Under the pieces are notes generated by a model. It ran no database searches and had not been told where the DNA came from. It worked only from the letters and a program-made list of their open reading frames with translations. From Planococcus citri (lineage: Eukaryota > Arthropoda > Insecta > Hemiptera > Pseudococcidae), in assembly GCF_950023065.1 (NCBI RefSeq), contig NC_088681.1, positions 53,168,836 to 53,232,835 on the forward strand: 64,000 nucleotides of DNA, read 5' to 3'. A program made the translations under genes and the position numbers. This document shows, one piece after another, positions 43,446 to 55,574 of the stretch (its first letter is position 1; each line of letters opens with the position of its first letter).

Positions 43446-45756
43446 TTTTTCTCGAGAAACCGAGACTATTTTGTAGCTTTTTAGTAATTTTATGCCAAAA
43501 AATTCAGGTTTTTTGGGATAAGTGCTCATGCAGTATTTTCCCAATAAATAAGGTAAGCATTCATAATACGTTTCAGATTTTCGAGATATTTTTGTCAAGC
43601 GAAATAAAACGTAAGAAAACCTTTGAGAATCAAACAGTCCTCTAGTTGTACTCGTATTTTCTTTGGAATTTTTCATCCCGTGTAGAACATTTTTTTGGTG
43701 TTTGTTTTATCGTGCAAATGTTTGAAATTGAATCTCAAATAAAATTATCCACCCAGCCCAGTGACCTAGGTTTGAGTTTCATGCTTATTGGTCGAAACTT
43801 TTCCGCGTCAAGCATTCGAAGAAGTATGTTTATCTACATTCGAGACTCGAAAAGGGTTTTCAATGACGAATTTCTTAAAAATGACGGAAATTAGGTACAA
43901 GTTTGTCCTACTTGGTCGTTTATTTTGTCGTATGGAAGTTAATCCGGTCGACTACGGAGTACAAAATTGAGAATATTTTTACTTCTCGTTCGTGTATAGC
44001 GAAAAAGAAGAAAAATAACAATTTACCGGATGCAACGTGAAATTGTATTATACATACGTATAGGGTTTAATAGAAGTAAGTTTTGGTCTTGGAGGGGGAG
44101 AGGATAACTCAAACTTTATTAAATTACTTCGTTCGTAACTGGGCTTGTGTATCTACGGTGTATATGTGCTCATTATATCCTTATGTACTACGTCTATGTA
44201 TATTTTCCTTTTTTTCTCTCTATCCTCGAATGAAAGCAAAATACGAGTAAGTATCAATATTTTAGGCTAGAATTAAAGAACTCTCCCCCACCACCTCGAA
44301 CGAAAATTTACTTACGATATGGAAGAGGAAGTAGGACTAGATGAAGAGTCTGAGCAGATATAGGCTGAATTGTATACACGTTCATATGTTCTATACGTAT
44401 ACTGTAAATGGATGCGAACATAGAAAGCATACACGTCGAGGAGAAGTTTTTAATCCGACGCAGGGTGAAAGAAAAGGGTACGCTTATCGAGAACGTAGTT
44501 TATTTTAAATCCAAAAAGCCTTAAGAGAAAAAGGATTAAACCGAATGTTTTAGATAAAACAGGCACAGAGGAAAAAATTGTATGCATAATTTTGTCACTG
44601 TTAAGTTTACGAAACACTAAAAAGCTTCCAATGTTTTCTTGGTTGAGCTCGTTACGTGTCTGCGGATAAGATTCTTTGCTCTGGTTCGTCGATGGGGTTT
44701 AAAAGGAGCGGTTTTTTTTTCGACTGAAAGATTTGATTACTAGAAGTGAGACAGTAAGCAGGCAGGTTTTTCGTCGTATTGATCTCGAATGAAGGCGGGG
44801 AAAATAGGTCTTTTAGACGGATTTTCTGCGATTTAAATAGCAGGTTCGGTGTAGACTTTTATAAGGAATGGAGCTGTAAGTTTTTCTGGATATAAATCTC
44901 GAAAACTTTTTTTTTAAAAATTGGATTATTTACCAATGCTTATTTTTTTTGCCGTAAAATTTTCATTCCCTCCCTCCCCCTCCCACCAAAAATGGTGGAA
45001 TGCCCCTGTTTTTGGATTTTTAAAATTTTGATTAAACATTGTTGAGTTACTTTAGGGGAATTTACGATCCAAAATATTATTCTCCAACCCAATTTCCTTC
45101 CCCACAATGAAGAAAAAACTTTTTTTGGGGGGAAAAAATTATACTTCAACGAGTTTAAGATGAAAAATTTTGATTCCATCCATTTCGAAAAATTGTAGTT
45201 CACTCGTTGAGATAGCTCCTGAAAACTAATGAGGGGAGGGGAGGAGAGAGGAGGGAAGGAAATGGCGGTGCTCTTTACAAGAACTATGGATCACTATAAT
45301 GTAAAATCTTTCACGAATAACTCAATTTTAGGGCCACTTCCTTCCCAAATGGGATCCTTAGAGGGGTTGAAATGCGAATCTATAGCTTCAAATTCGTGGG
45401 GTTCGATTCATACAATAACGACACCCATTGCCAACCTTCCTTTGCCCCAAATTGGAGAGAAAATGTTCTGCGCCCAAATGAGGGTTTCAAATGGTTATTT
45501 TATTTCCCTTTGTTTTTAGAGATCCTAATGCAAAATTTCAAAACCATATCACCAGTAGTGCTTTTTTGGCGGTGCTATATTTGGCATAAAAGTACGTTTT
45601 TGAGTTTTTAAAAATGACCTGCTTGGAGGAAAAATTTGAAAAAAATTCTAAAATGCTGTTTTGTCCTGCGAATTTGGTTTGATAGTTTTACCGTTCGAAA
45701 TGAGACGAACCATCCTAAATACTTCGAACTCGTTTTAAACCATTTTACACGATTTC
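43446..45756. other. No gene seen
   Basis: Unique-looking DNA with short frames on both strands. Purine-rich GGAGAGAGGAGGGAAGG near 45240. No recognisable domain. Confidence 0.5.
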
Positions 45757-46265
45757 CAGGGCCGTCGAAAGGGAGGGCAAAGAGGACAGTTTGCCTCTAG
45801 CCCGCACTTTCTGGAGGGCCCGGCAAAAGAAGGGCCTGTGATGAAAGGAAACCCGTTTTTTTCACTTCTCAAAACATAAATTATTTGAAAGTTTTTGCTC
45901 TCGTTTCGCTCGGGCTTGGTTTATCTTTTTCAAGCTTCAAATTTCTAAAAAAGTAAGTATTATTCAATTTTTAAAGTTTTATAGTGAAAAAGTAACCTTC
46001 TCAAAAGCCAAAAAATAAACTCCTTGCATAAAAAAACATCGGTTTTAGTTCTCTGAAAATACAAATTTTCAAAAGTTTTCGACCTCGCTTCATCCCAGCT
46101 GGTCTTCTTTTCTTTTTCAAAATCAAATTCTATAAAAGAAAAAAAAACATTGTTTTTAGGCCGCTCGAAATGAAATTTTCAAAAACTTTCGCTATTACTT
46201 CCCTCGGGCCAATTTATCTCTTGTTTTGAAATTTAAAAAATGCACATTCGGCCTTCCAAAAATTC
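45757..46265 (+). mobile_element. Left part of a hAT-like MITE (CAGGGCCG end)
   Basis: CAGGGCCGTCGAAAGGGAGG starts at 45757, followed by GGCAAAGAGGACAG and GGAGGGCCCGGCAAAAGAAG: a common hAT-type end with GGGCCC subterminal text. Inside are three degenerate tandem units with TTTTGCTCTCGTTTCGCTCG, a TTTCGACCTCGCTTC variant and TTTCGCTATTACTTCCCTCG. The matching right terminus (…CGACGGCCCTG) was not found before the next repeat, so the copy looks truncated. No transposase. Confidence 0.55.
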
Positions 46266-46309
46266 AAAACAGAAAATGAGAATTTTTATCAGTGATATGA
46301 ATACGACAT

Positions 46310-46530
46310 CGATTGACAAATTTGACATTTCCCCCCTAAATCAGTCGGCAAATTTTCAATGGAACCCCCTCCCCCTCTCCCTCTCCCTATCATTCCCGGA
46401 AATGGTTGGGTAAACCCCCTGCTTCTAAAATTCATGAAATTAAGAAATGAGGTTTGATATCGATCGACAAATTTGGTTTTCCCCCCTAAATCAGTCAAAA
46501 AATTTTCAGTGGAACCCCCCTCCTGTCTAA
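46310..46530. repeat. Direct duplication, CCCCCCTAAATCAGTC module
   Basis: The module TTTCCCCCCTAAATCAGTCG...AAATTTTCAATGGAACCCCC (46328-46370) recurs at 46478-46520 with few changes, period about 152 bp, adjoining the 46.5-47.5 kb array. Confidence 0.55.
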
Positions 46531-47545
46531 TCACATTTTGAACCCGGTTCATTGGTTCGCATTTAGCAACCAGTTTTTGACAATCATCTAAAATTTGGAG
46601 ATAGAGAAAAAAACTTGAAACAGAAGTTGTAGAGTGTAAAAAATTGAACCATTTTTGCTGATCGGATTTTGAAAATGGTCAATTAATTTGCAACCCGGTA
46701 TCTTTTCGATGGCTTGCTACGAATTAATTAACTCGATTCAAAATCATCTGATTAGCAAAAATAGTTCAATTTTTCCCACTCTACAACTTATGTTTCAAAC
46801 TTTTTTCTCTATAATGTTTAAACCTTTATATCTATCTCCAATTTTTAGGTGATTGTCAAAAACGTGGTTACTAAATGCGAACTAATGAACCGGTTTCAAA
46901 ATGTGATTACACAGAATTGCGTTATTTTTCACACTCTACAACTTTTGTTTCAAGCTTTTTTCACTATCCACAATTTTTGGGTAATTTTTGATTACTGGTT
47001 CCGAATTAATGAACCGGTTTCAAAATCCGATCAGCAAAAACAGTTCAATTTTTCACACTCTACAACTTTTGTTCCAAGTTTTTTTCTCTTTCTATAATTT
47101 TTAGGTGATTGTCAAAAACCGGTTGCTGAATGCGAACCAATGAACCGGTTTCAAAATGTGATTAGACAGAATTGTGTAATTTTTCACGCTCTGCAACTTT
47201 TGTTTCAAGATTTTTTTCTCTATCTACAATTTTTGGGCAATTTGCGAATTGAAGAACCGGTTTCATAATCCGATCAGCAAAAACGGTTCAATTTTTCACG
47301 CTGTATAACTTTTGTTCCAAGTTTTTTTCTCTATCTCTAAGTTTTAGGTGATTGTCAAAAACTGGTTGCTGAATGCGAACCAATGAACCGGTTTCAAAAT
47401 GTGGATTACACAGAATTGTGTAATTTTTCACGCTCTACAACTTTTGTTTCAAGCTTTTTTCTCTATCTACAATTTTTGTGTATTTTTTGTTAACTGGTTG
47501 CAAATCAATGAACTGGTTTCAAAAAATGCATATTACTTTTTTGTC
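46531..47545. repeat. Satellite-like array, ~125 bp monomers in alternating A/B dimers
   Basis: GAACCGGTTTCA(A/T)AAT recurs at 46888, 47011, 47142, 47254 and 47385, with GAACTGGTTTC at 47510. A-type monomers continue AATGTGATTA(C/G)ACAGAATTG; B-type continue (A/T)AATCCGATCAGCAAAAAC. Types alternate, giving a dimer of about 245-255 bp. Every monomer contains TTTTTCAC(A/G)CTCTACAACTTT-like text. The first part (46531-46700) is in the opposite orientation, with a switch near 46700, so the block is an array with an inverted end. No coding. Confidence 0.8.
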
Positions 47546-50514
47546 GCCTTAGTGTGTAGAATACATTGCGCCAATAAAAATCAGTCTGAAATTTTTGACC
47601 AAACCGGGTTTTCAATATGTGGACACCTTGTTCATGGGCATGGAATTTTCAAGGTCGGTTTTGAAAGTCCTTAGTTTTCACTACTCAGCGCCTCTTAATT
47701 CATCTCGCTAGATCTTTCCACTTGGAAATAAAAGCCACCGGGCACTACTTTTGTGTCATATTTATGTACTATAAGTATTACATTTTTTTGCAGATAGGTA
47801 CTCAACAATATTTAGTATTAATTTCAAAAATCCGAGGACAGGGGAATTTTACCATTTTCATCCGGGAATACCCTAGAATTGCCCTTCCACGCCTACAGGT
47901 AAATGGTTAAATCTGATCCGGTCTGAATAGATCCGACGTGATCAGGACAAATTGGATTCATGGCATGTCCGGATCTAATCAGACCTGATCACTGATCAGA
48001 TTCTCATTTTTCTGGTCGAGTTTTGAATTTTTATCAAAAACTCTCACGTTTCGATAAAAAATAATTCCACTCTAAAAATACTTCTTTTTTTTTGAGAAGT
48101 GATAGGTAGTTTTTCTGTTGAAAATTTCGTAGGTGTAATTTAAAAAATATGAAATATGTACCTACATATTATTATTGTGTTGAACAATAAACATCAATTT
48201 TCTAGAGAAACGAGAATGAACGTTTTAAGCCATCCGTACCTACACGAATCTGCTTGTGTACATTTAAGATATTGTTTGCTGCAGGTGAAAAAAAAAATGA
48301 AAGATTTCCGGCCCATGCTCATGCTTCTCTCTCCTCTCGCGTCATCTTAAACCCCCGCAGAATGCGATGAAAAAAATTTAAAATCAATGAACATTTATAT
48401 TTTTTTGAATCAAATAAATACTTCCGCCATCCTATCAGTTCGACTGTTCTAACATCAACGATTTGAAAAATGGAAAATTTTGTCAATTTTAGGTACGTAG
48501 GTACTTTGTTTTCTACTCGTCAATATGAGAAAATTTCAATATACGAGTAGACATTTTCCAATCTGGCAGTGAGAAATATCAAGTATAAAAACAGCCTATT
48601 TCGAATATTACACTTTGCAGTGGGCAGAAAGGTGCGTAAAAAATACTCATCAAAGATTCATCACACGCTAATGAAAGTATTATTTCATATATAAGTATTT
48701 TCACAATTTCCAAAATCGATAATGGAAAATTTTCAACTTCGAAAAAAACGTCAGCCAAGACAACTTATTTCCATACTTTTAAAAAAGCTAGTCAAGTCAA
48801 GTATATACCCTACCCGAAAAAATCTACAAATTTAGGATACAACACCCAACACACCGAATGCAAAATATATCTCTTTCGAGTGCATTATCTTTTCTGAACA
48901 AAGACGTGTACTTACACGAGTACAATATCCCACGTGCCCTAATAGGTAGTATGTGCACATAAGAAAAATATTTTTAAGAAGAGTTCAAATACCTCGGAAA
49001 ATACATCACCTTTTAATGCATAAGAGGAAAAAGAAAGAATATTATTCATAACACGTGAAAATTCCTCGGGTAATTCCACTTTTATCCCAATGTTCTTTCT
49101 GGCTAAAAATATTTAATTTAATCCCAAAATAGTCTCAAATAGGTCCAGTCGCTGAAAAAAATCCATACATTCGGTATCAATTATACAAGTCCACCACGTT
49201 CAATATAATTCCCTCGGTGTTTTTTTTCCCAAACTCAAATCAAACCCCAAAATCATCCCGCAAATAAGCACAATCAACTAAATATTTCATCTTGCCGGAG
49301 GTATTTCCTTTATGTACAAAGCTACTATGCACATGTATGTATTTTTTACCATTATTTTCTCGGTCGTATATAAATCTTTCTAGACAGACGAAAAATCTAC
49401 TAAATCAAGCCAAGGCTTCGAATCGGCTCCTGGCAGAATGAAATTCGAAGCAGAAAAAAAAACAATCGAGTAACCTTCGTCTGCCTAGTGCCTAGGCGGC
49501 GAATGCATTATCGAACGTGTATTTTGCTGATTAGATGCAATAAAAATGCGGTAATTTCTTATACTTAGCAAACGTATGCCATGCCAGGCAGGAAAAGGTT
49601 GCCACGTTAAAATTGGATAACCTTATTAAGTGCTCGAACGCTGCGGAACAGATACAAACTATATATTTTCCATGCTAAGCCGATGTAATTGCTTAGCGTA
49701 CTCTCATATCTTGTACCAGTACCAGAGAAGACGTACTCGGTATTACGTAGGTACCTAGTATTTTTTTTTTTTTTTATCTACACAAATACCTACCTTTCTG
49801 TATGAATGTATATACGATTCATTTTAGTTATGTTTCTGCATTGTTAACTTTCTACGTACTTCGTCTATAGGAATAAACGTATACACAATATGCATGAACG
49901 TACGTAATGTAAAAATATATCTACGTATAAACCAACTCGCTATACAATATTTTAATACCGCGTGCCGGAATAGGTACTGGAATACTGATAAAAAACGTTA
50001 CCATTGGGGATCTCATTCTGCTAACATTGGAAATAGCAATTTTTTTCAACTCCTATCGGCATTCACAACGCAATCAAATCTAAGCTCTATTGGTACGTCT
50101 ACGTATAAAACGATGCAGTAAAATTATGGAAATTATTTTATTGCCATTTGCCAACACTGATAACGTTGAACGGCTCCAGAAAAAAGCTCGATGTAAGCCT
50201 TAAGCACATACAAAAAAACCTTGGTCGAGCCAGGTCACAACGTACTCGTAATAGTCGGATTTTCCTTTTCGGTTTTATTTGCACAGTGATTCGGAAATTA
50301 TAAAGGTCCTGTAGGAAAAAAGGTAAATAGGCATTTTGCACAGCTTTTCAGTGTTTGCAGGTCGATATAATACGATGGAATGGACGAGGATAACGAGTAT
50401 GAGTTTGAGTTGATTCCCTGTTTCTTTGGAGGGGCACCATTGGCGATTATTATGGTGAAATTTTGTCGGTAGTGTTTTTTAATGACATACTTTTTCGATC
50501 TTGCTTGATTTCGT
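47546..50514. other. No gene seen
   Basis: Unique-looking DNA. 47.9-48.0 kb has a short GATC-rich patch (GATCCG, GATCAGG, CTGATCACTGATCAG). A TATAAAA word at 48583 with GCAGTG about 34 bp downstream is a weak promoter-like match without a following exon. A T-run lies at about 49760-49775. Confidence 0.5.
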
Positions 50515-51540
50515 TCAAATTGAGAGTGCCGATTCTAAAGGTTCGCCTGGAAGGGAAAGTGAAAAAGGGAATTTTGGAAAATCAAGTTCAGTCCAAAAAT
50601 GAGAAAAAATCAAAATGTTACCAAATTGACCGAGAAAGCTGAAATTTGTAATATACTCTATTTTTGACCTGCAAAATCGATTGAAAACGGTTTCAAATAG
50701 TTTCCAGTAGTTCTTGGAGCCTCCAGCGGATTTTTGAAACTTGAAATTTCCACAACATTTTATCAAAAATGTAGTTGGAAAGTGGAAATTCATTCTGCAC
50801 ACTAATTTTAACACGCTATGAAGTCAAATGCAGGTTGATGTCAAGTCATTTTGAAGCCTCTCGCAACTTTTTGAAAATTCCTGGAGCCTCCAGCAGATTT
50901 TTGAAACTTCAAAATTCCACATAATTTCGTAAAATGAAGTTGAGAAGCTGAAATTTAATCTTAAGTTCATTTTCCACACGTTATAAAGCCGACTGTAGAT
51001 GTCAGGTACTTTTTGGAAATTACTGGAGCCTCCAGCAGATTTTTGAAACTTTGAAATTCCACAAAATTTTATAAAATATGAAGTTGAGAAGCTGAAATTT
51101 ATTCTGGGGTACAATTTCGTCAGCACGTTATAAAGTCGATTATAGATTTCAGCTACTTTTTGGAAATTACTGGAGCCTCCAGCAGATTTTCGAAACTTTA
51201 AAATTGCACAAAATTTCATAAAACATGAAGTTGAGAAGCTGAAACTTACTCTGGAGTTCAATTTCAGCACGTTATAAAGTCGACTGCAGATTTCAGCTAC
51301 TTTTTGGAAATTACTGGAGACTCCAGCAGATTTTTGAAACTTTAAAAATTTCACAAAATTTTATAAAACATGAAGTTGAGAAGCTGAAATACTCTGGCGT
51401 CCAATTTCAGCACGTTATAAAGTCGACTGTAGATTTCAGCTACTTTTTGGAAATTACTGGAGCCTCCAGCAGATTTATAAAACGTGAAATTTTCATGAAA
51501 TTTTTCACCAAATGTACTTGAAAAGCCGCTATTCACTCTG
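50515..51540 (-). repeat. Tandem array of ~145 bp units
   Basis: TTATAAAG(T/C)CGA occurs at 50981, 51128, 51272 and 51415 (spacing 147, 144 and 143 bp). Every unit carries GGAAATTACTGGAGCCTCCA with GCAGATTT after it, and GAAGTTGAGAAGCTGAAA. Because the period is near a multiple of three, the minus strand keeps an open frame of 176 codons with repeated SAGGSSNFQKVAEIYSRLYN. This is more simply explained by the period than by selection. The left end (50515-50820) is a diverged unit also related to the 3.2-4.1 kb repeats. Confidence 0.8.
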
Positions 51541-52009
51541 CATATTCGTGCTTAAGTTAATTCGAACACATTTTGTGACATTTTTGGAAAAACTGGAATT
51601 CCCAAGAACCCGCTGGAGGCTTCTATTGAAACTGCCTGCAGTCGACTTCATAGCGTATTAAAATTGGTTTTCAGAGCGAACTTCTGCTTGGAGATTTCAA
51701 GTTTCAAAAATCTACTGGAGACTCCAGTAGTTTCCAAAAACTCGCTGGAGGCTGCCAAATGACTTGGAATCCACTTGCAGTCAACTTCATAGGGCATTGA
51801 AATTAGTTTACAGAATGAATTTTGGCGTTTTAAGTTACATTAGATAAAATTTTGTGGAGATTTCAAGCTTCCAAAATCTGCTGGAGGCTCCAAAATTACT
51901 TAAACTCACTATAGCAGTCGACTTGATAGCGTGTTCAAGTTGGAGTGCAGCGTGAATTTAGGATTATTTTTAAAATAATTAAAATTTATCATGTATTTGA
52001 AAGCATTAA
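51541..52009 (+). repeat. Diverged, inverted units of the 145 bp repeat
   Basis: AAAATCTACTGGAGACTCCA, AAAATCTGCTGGAGGCTCCA and GTCGACTTCATAGCG-type text occur in the opposite orientation to 50.5-51.5 kb (about 51600-51930), so the array has an inverted, older flank. Confidence 0.55.
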
Positions 52010-52840
52010 AATTTCAAGTCATTTTTGTTAATAAGAACCCCAAAGATCCACAATGAGCCCCCAATTTAAAAAATATTGAGAAGTCGAGTGACCTATCGTT
52101 TGCTTGGCATTCAAGGGTGCTGATTTCGAATTTCAACTTACTTTTACGATATGAGCTCTCTAGGTCTCACAATGAACCCTCAAATTTTGAAAAATTGAAA
52201 AATTTGCGTGACTGCGTGATCTATGATTTGTTAGGTTACATGGATGCTGATTTTGTATTTCAACTCGAAAATAAGACACTCAATCTAAAAATGAGTACGA
52301 CCTTTTCACTCATCCTGGAGAAACAGATGGAAGAGAAAAGATTAAATTCTTCAATAATTTGTCTATCGAATCAAACAGATGTGCAGTAAACCACTTCAGT
52401 TTCAAATCTACTTGTATTTGATACGTGTCAATAGAATTGCCTACTTGATTCGCCGTAAATACAGAACTTACGGATGTAGGCACCTCACTACCTCTACCCT
52501 CAACAGGCAAATTTAGCTTCGGAATTGTTGTAAAATGAAAAGGAGAATTTCTTATTTGTAATTTGCAAAATATTTGTCAAAAGTCCCACTCGACCAGCGT
52601 ATAGGAATAGAGGGAAAGTGGAGGGGGGTAATCCACAAATCAGTATTTTTTCCAGTCTAAAAAAAAGACAATAAGCGAATACAACTTTTCATGTGAGTCA
52701 TCGTGTATGGTTTTTAGTTTTCATTCCAGGATGTTGGAACTCTTAAATGGTGGGAGGGGGAGAGGGTGCCCCAAAATTTTCGACAAAATTTAGGAAAAAT
52801 ATATGGGTCGTGTAACATGTCGTTAGTTATGTTTTTTCAG
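52010..52840 (+). repeat. Satellite/repeat block paralogous to the arm of the giant palindrome
   Basis: This block aligns with 60285-60975 (right arm): two ~120 bp monomers beginning GTGACCTATCGT (52088) and GTGACTGCGTGATC (52208), then AATAAGACACTC, TAAAATGAAAAGGAGAATTT and CCACTCGACCA, then GTGCCCCAAAATTTTCGACA and ATGTCGTTAGTT. It differs by many substitutions and by an extra ~170 bp at 52345-52515, so it is an older copy, not part of the recent duplication. The palindrome arm lacks the extra piece. Confidence 0.75.
52345..52515 (-). pseudogene. Exon-like fragment inserted in a repeat copy; unrecognised
   Basis: Relative to the paralogous repeat at 60640, about 170 bp is extra here. On the minus strand it is open and reads MPVEGRGSEVPTSVSSVF, then TANQVGNSIDTYQIQ, then KWFTAHLFDSIDKLLKN. 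The composition is protein-like. Part of it (the TATTTACGGCGAATC and GTAGGCAATT boxes and the following ~70 bp) is related to 12487-12650. I do not recognise the protein. It may be a fragment of a host or transposon gene carried into the repeat. No splice sites were established. Confidence 0.45.
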
Positions 52841-52922
52841 GCGCTGAAATTTATTCTTCGATTTTTATGGAATTTTTTCAAGCTTAAATTTGACTCATTT
52901 CTTACGTAAAAAATCAACATTT

Positions 52923-53304
52923 GAAGAGTGATATTCCAAAACTCGCTTTGTCCATTTTTATCAAAGTTGAGTTTTCAGTGGTACCTGGTAGATGAAGTAT
53001 TAACTCACATTCCTACATCATCAACCTACCAAAATGAGGTGTTAAACTCACCTAAATAGCCAATTCACTAAAAATTTGAAAAAAAATAATGTTCCAAAAC
53101 GCGCTTTGTCCATTGTTATTGAAATTTTTTTCAGCAGTATTTAGTGGATGAAATGTATACCTACACTCCTACATCATAAATCCACCCAAATAAAGTGCTA
53201 AACTCGCCTAAAAAGCCAATTTACCCGTTTAAAGGGAAACTGTTTTTCCTCTCTCCTGAAAAGTTGTGAAAATGGACAAAGTGAGTTTTGGAATATCACT
53301 CTTC
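52923..53304. mobile_element. 382 bp MITE with ATTT target duplication
   Basis: GAAGAGTGATATTCCAAAAC (52923) and its inverse (ending 53304) are inverted repeats of about 38 bp with one mismatch, continuing into CGCTTTGTCCATTTT. ATTT flanks both sides (52919-52922 and 53305-53308). The interior has two direct repeats (about 52930-53055 and 53085-53225) that both begin with the terminal word TTCCAAAAC(T/G)CGCTTTGTCC and share CCTACATCAT and CTAAACTC(A/G)CCTAAA. No ORF. The architecture matches the 20617-21145 MITE. Confidence 0.88.
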
Positions 53305-54853
53305 ATTTGATAAAATTCACATTCAAGGGCAAAATTAGTTTTGTATCTCATTTTCGACCTCCTTAGTCGATTCATGACGGTTTCGAATCGTTCGACGTTC
53401 TGGTGGTGCCTTCAGCAGATTTTCGGATTCTCCATTTCTTGAAAAAAATGACCTCGAGCTTCTTTTCGTTTCAAATGAAATCAAATTGACCTCTTTCATT
53501 CATTTAATAACATAAATTGTGAGATACGAATTTCACATTAGGAAATCAGTCGAAAAAAATCTTGCATTTTTTTTCTGTGTTTCGAAGTTGGCATTTTCAA
53601 AATCCCCTCGATTTGACTTCAATTTGAATAGCATTGTGAGAACACACGCAGATTACGTAGGTTTTTATTAAGACATCCCGCTATCGAAAACTCAATCAAA
53701 TTTTAAACCCCCTGGGGCGATCTTCATTTGAAATTTCTTAAACCATCGTAACAAGTCTTTTCTTTTTCAAACACATTGCGAATAATCTTTTTAAACTCAA
53801 ATTACCTACGAAAATTCAGCCCATTTTATTATGAACGACCAGCTGCGATGGTTTATTTTTCACGTCGAGATGTCCAATGTCATTTTGAAAGGTTTTTTTG
53901 AAAAATCGCTTCGTCTCGAATATTTTTACCTTTCAAATGCGATATTGTTAGTAAAATGGTGGAAAAAGTTATCGACTGGTAGGCAGTTGAACCGCTCGTT
54001 GGGTAAATGTCTGTTTTGCGAGACATAGCATTGACAAGCTGTTTTGGTTTCTATTCTCTTTTTACCATTCCCCAAGACGATAAAACCGAAGAATATGTTT
54101 TTGACGGGTTGTACTCTTTTGACACGTTAAAATGAAAGCATTTCAATACATCAAGCAGAATTTACCGAGATTTACCTATGCTAGAAATTTTACTACGCCT
54201 GCTGCTGGATAATAAGTGCTTTAGGCTGCAAGTACCTATACTCGTATGTATGGTAAATGCGATGGCGTTGTTTATGTAGCCTTCTGGTAAATAACGTCAT
54301 GTGTACGTGTACCTACGATATTGTGAAAGCCAGTTAATATAGAGCTGTGGTTCATATATAACGGTGCACAATCATCGGGGAATAGCCACACCCTCGAATA
54401 AACCGAAATGTAATTTACTCGTATTAATTTATGTTGCGAATTTCAACTTGAGAGGCCAATAATTTCAGCCTAGTTGAAAATGAAAATTGTTACCGGTAAA
54501 TTTATCGACCACAAATGAAATGAGAATTGTTCAAAAAAATCGAATCAGTGGAATCGAGTGCCGAGTTTCTGCATAAATAGGTGTAGGATTCCAAAAAAAA
54601 GGGTACTAAAATCTGAAAAATATTGGTTAGTGAAAATTTGTAGTAAAGAAAATCCTCGGAAGCGAATTCAAATTTGATTCGTTTATACGAATCAAAATAG
54701 GATTTTCGTTTTAATACCGGGCTGCCTGGCTCGGTACACAACAATCGATGCGACGAAAAGAAAAAATTGGTCGTGATGTAGATAAACCTACGTACCTACT
54801 CGCACGATTCGAGAAAAACGGAACCGGAGAATCGAGCTTCTGATAATATAAAT
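53305..54853. other. No gene seen
   Basis: Unique-looking DNA up to the left border of the giant palindrome. Short frames only. A TTCAGCAGATTTTCGGATTC patch near 53410 recalls the 145 bp repeat. Confidence 0.5.
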
Positions 54854-55542
54854 CTAAACGTTTACAAGCTCGAAGCGGTGTAGAAGTCAAATATCCATTT
54901 GTTGTGGCATTAGGTCTAGCAAAAGTTTTCCTTCTGGAATGGTTCCAAATATTACGTCGGGTTGGGAAATTTCCAGCGTACATGTTTTAGCTGTTGCACT
55001 TACGAGATGTAAGTAAACTCGAGGTTAAATGAGCCATACCTTCCTTGATACACGATTCACTCCGGATTATCTTGCCTTTAACGTAATCGATAACGATGAA
55101 AATACGTTTAAATCATTTTTATATATCGAACCGAGTCGCAATAACAATGTAACGTCTCGTTTTCTCGAAATATACACACGTATATATGGTCGTCGCAGAT
55201 ATATGGAAACTTGTATGTAGTTCGAAAAATGTAGATATATTTGGGTGTTTTTCAACGTATAGCGCTCGATGGGATCGAATTTAAATGAATTTGTCTTCTA
55301 TTATAATTTGGTTTTATTACGACGTGTATTTCGAAGATGGATATCGCCTTATAAACCATTATTGTGATGTGCTTTTTGGAAGGTTTTTTTTTGGGGGGGG
55401 AAGAGGTTTATATAATCGTTTGTTGAATTATTGATGTTTGGAGTGTTCGTTTGCAAATGGAAAGATTCCTAAGCTCGTGTGATTCGTCTGGAAAGTCTAC
55501 CATTGAATTTGTGTGATTACTTCACTATATGTTTTGCACTTC

Positions 55543-55574
<32 letters not shown>

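Noticed and set aside
50824..51354. 176-codon frame as a repeat-protein gene
   Set aside because: Best explained by a tandem repeat with a period near a multiple of three. Kept as a finding to test, not called as a CDS.
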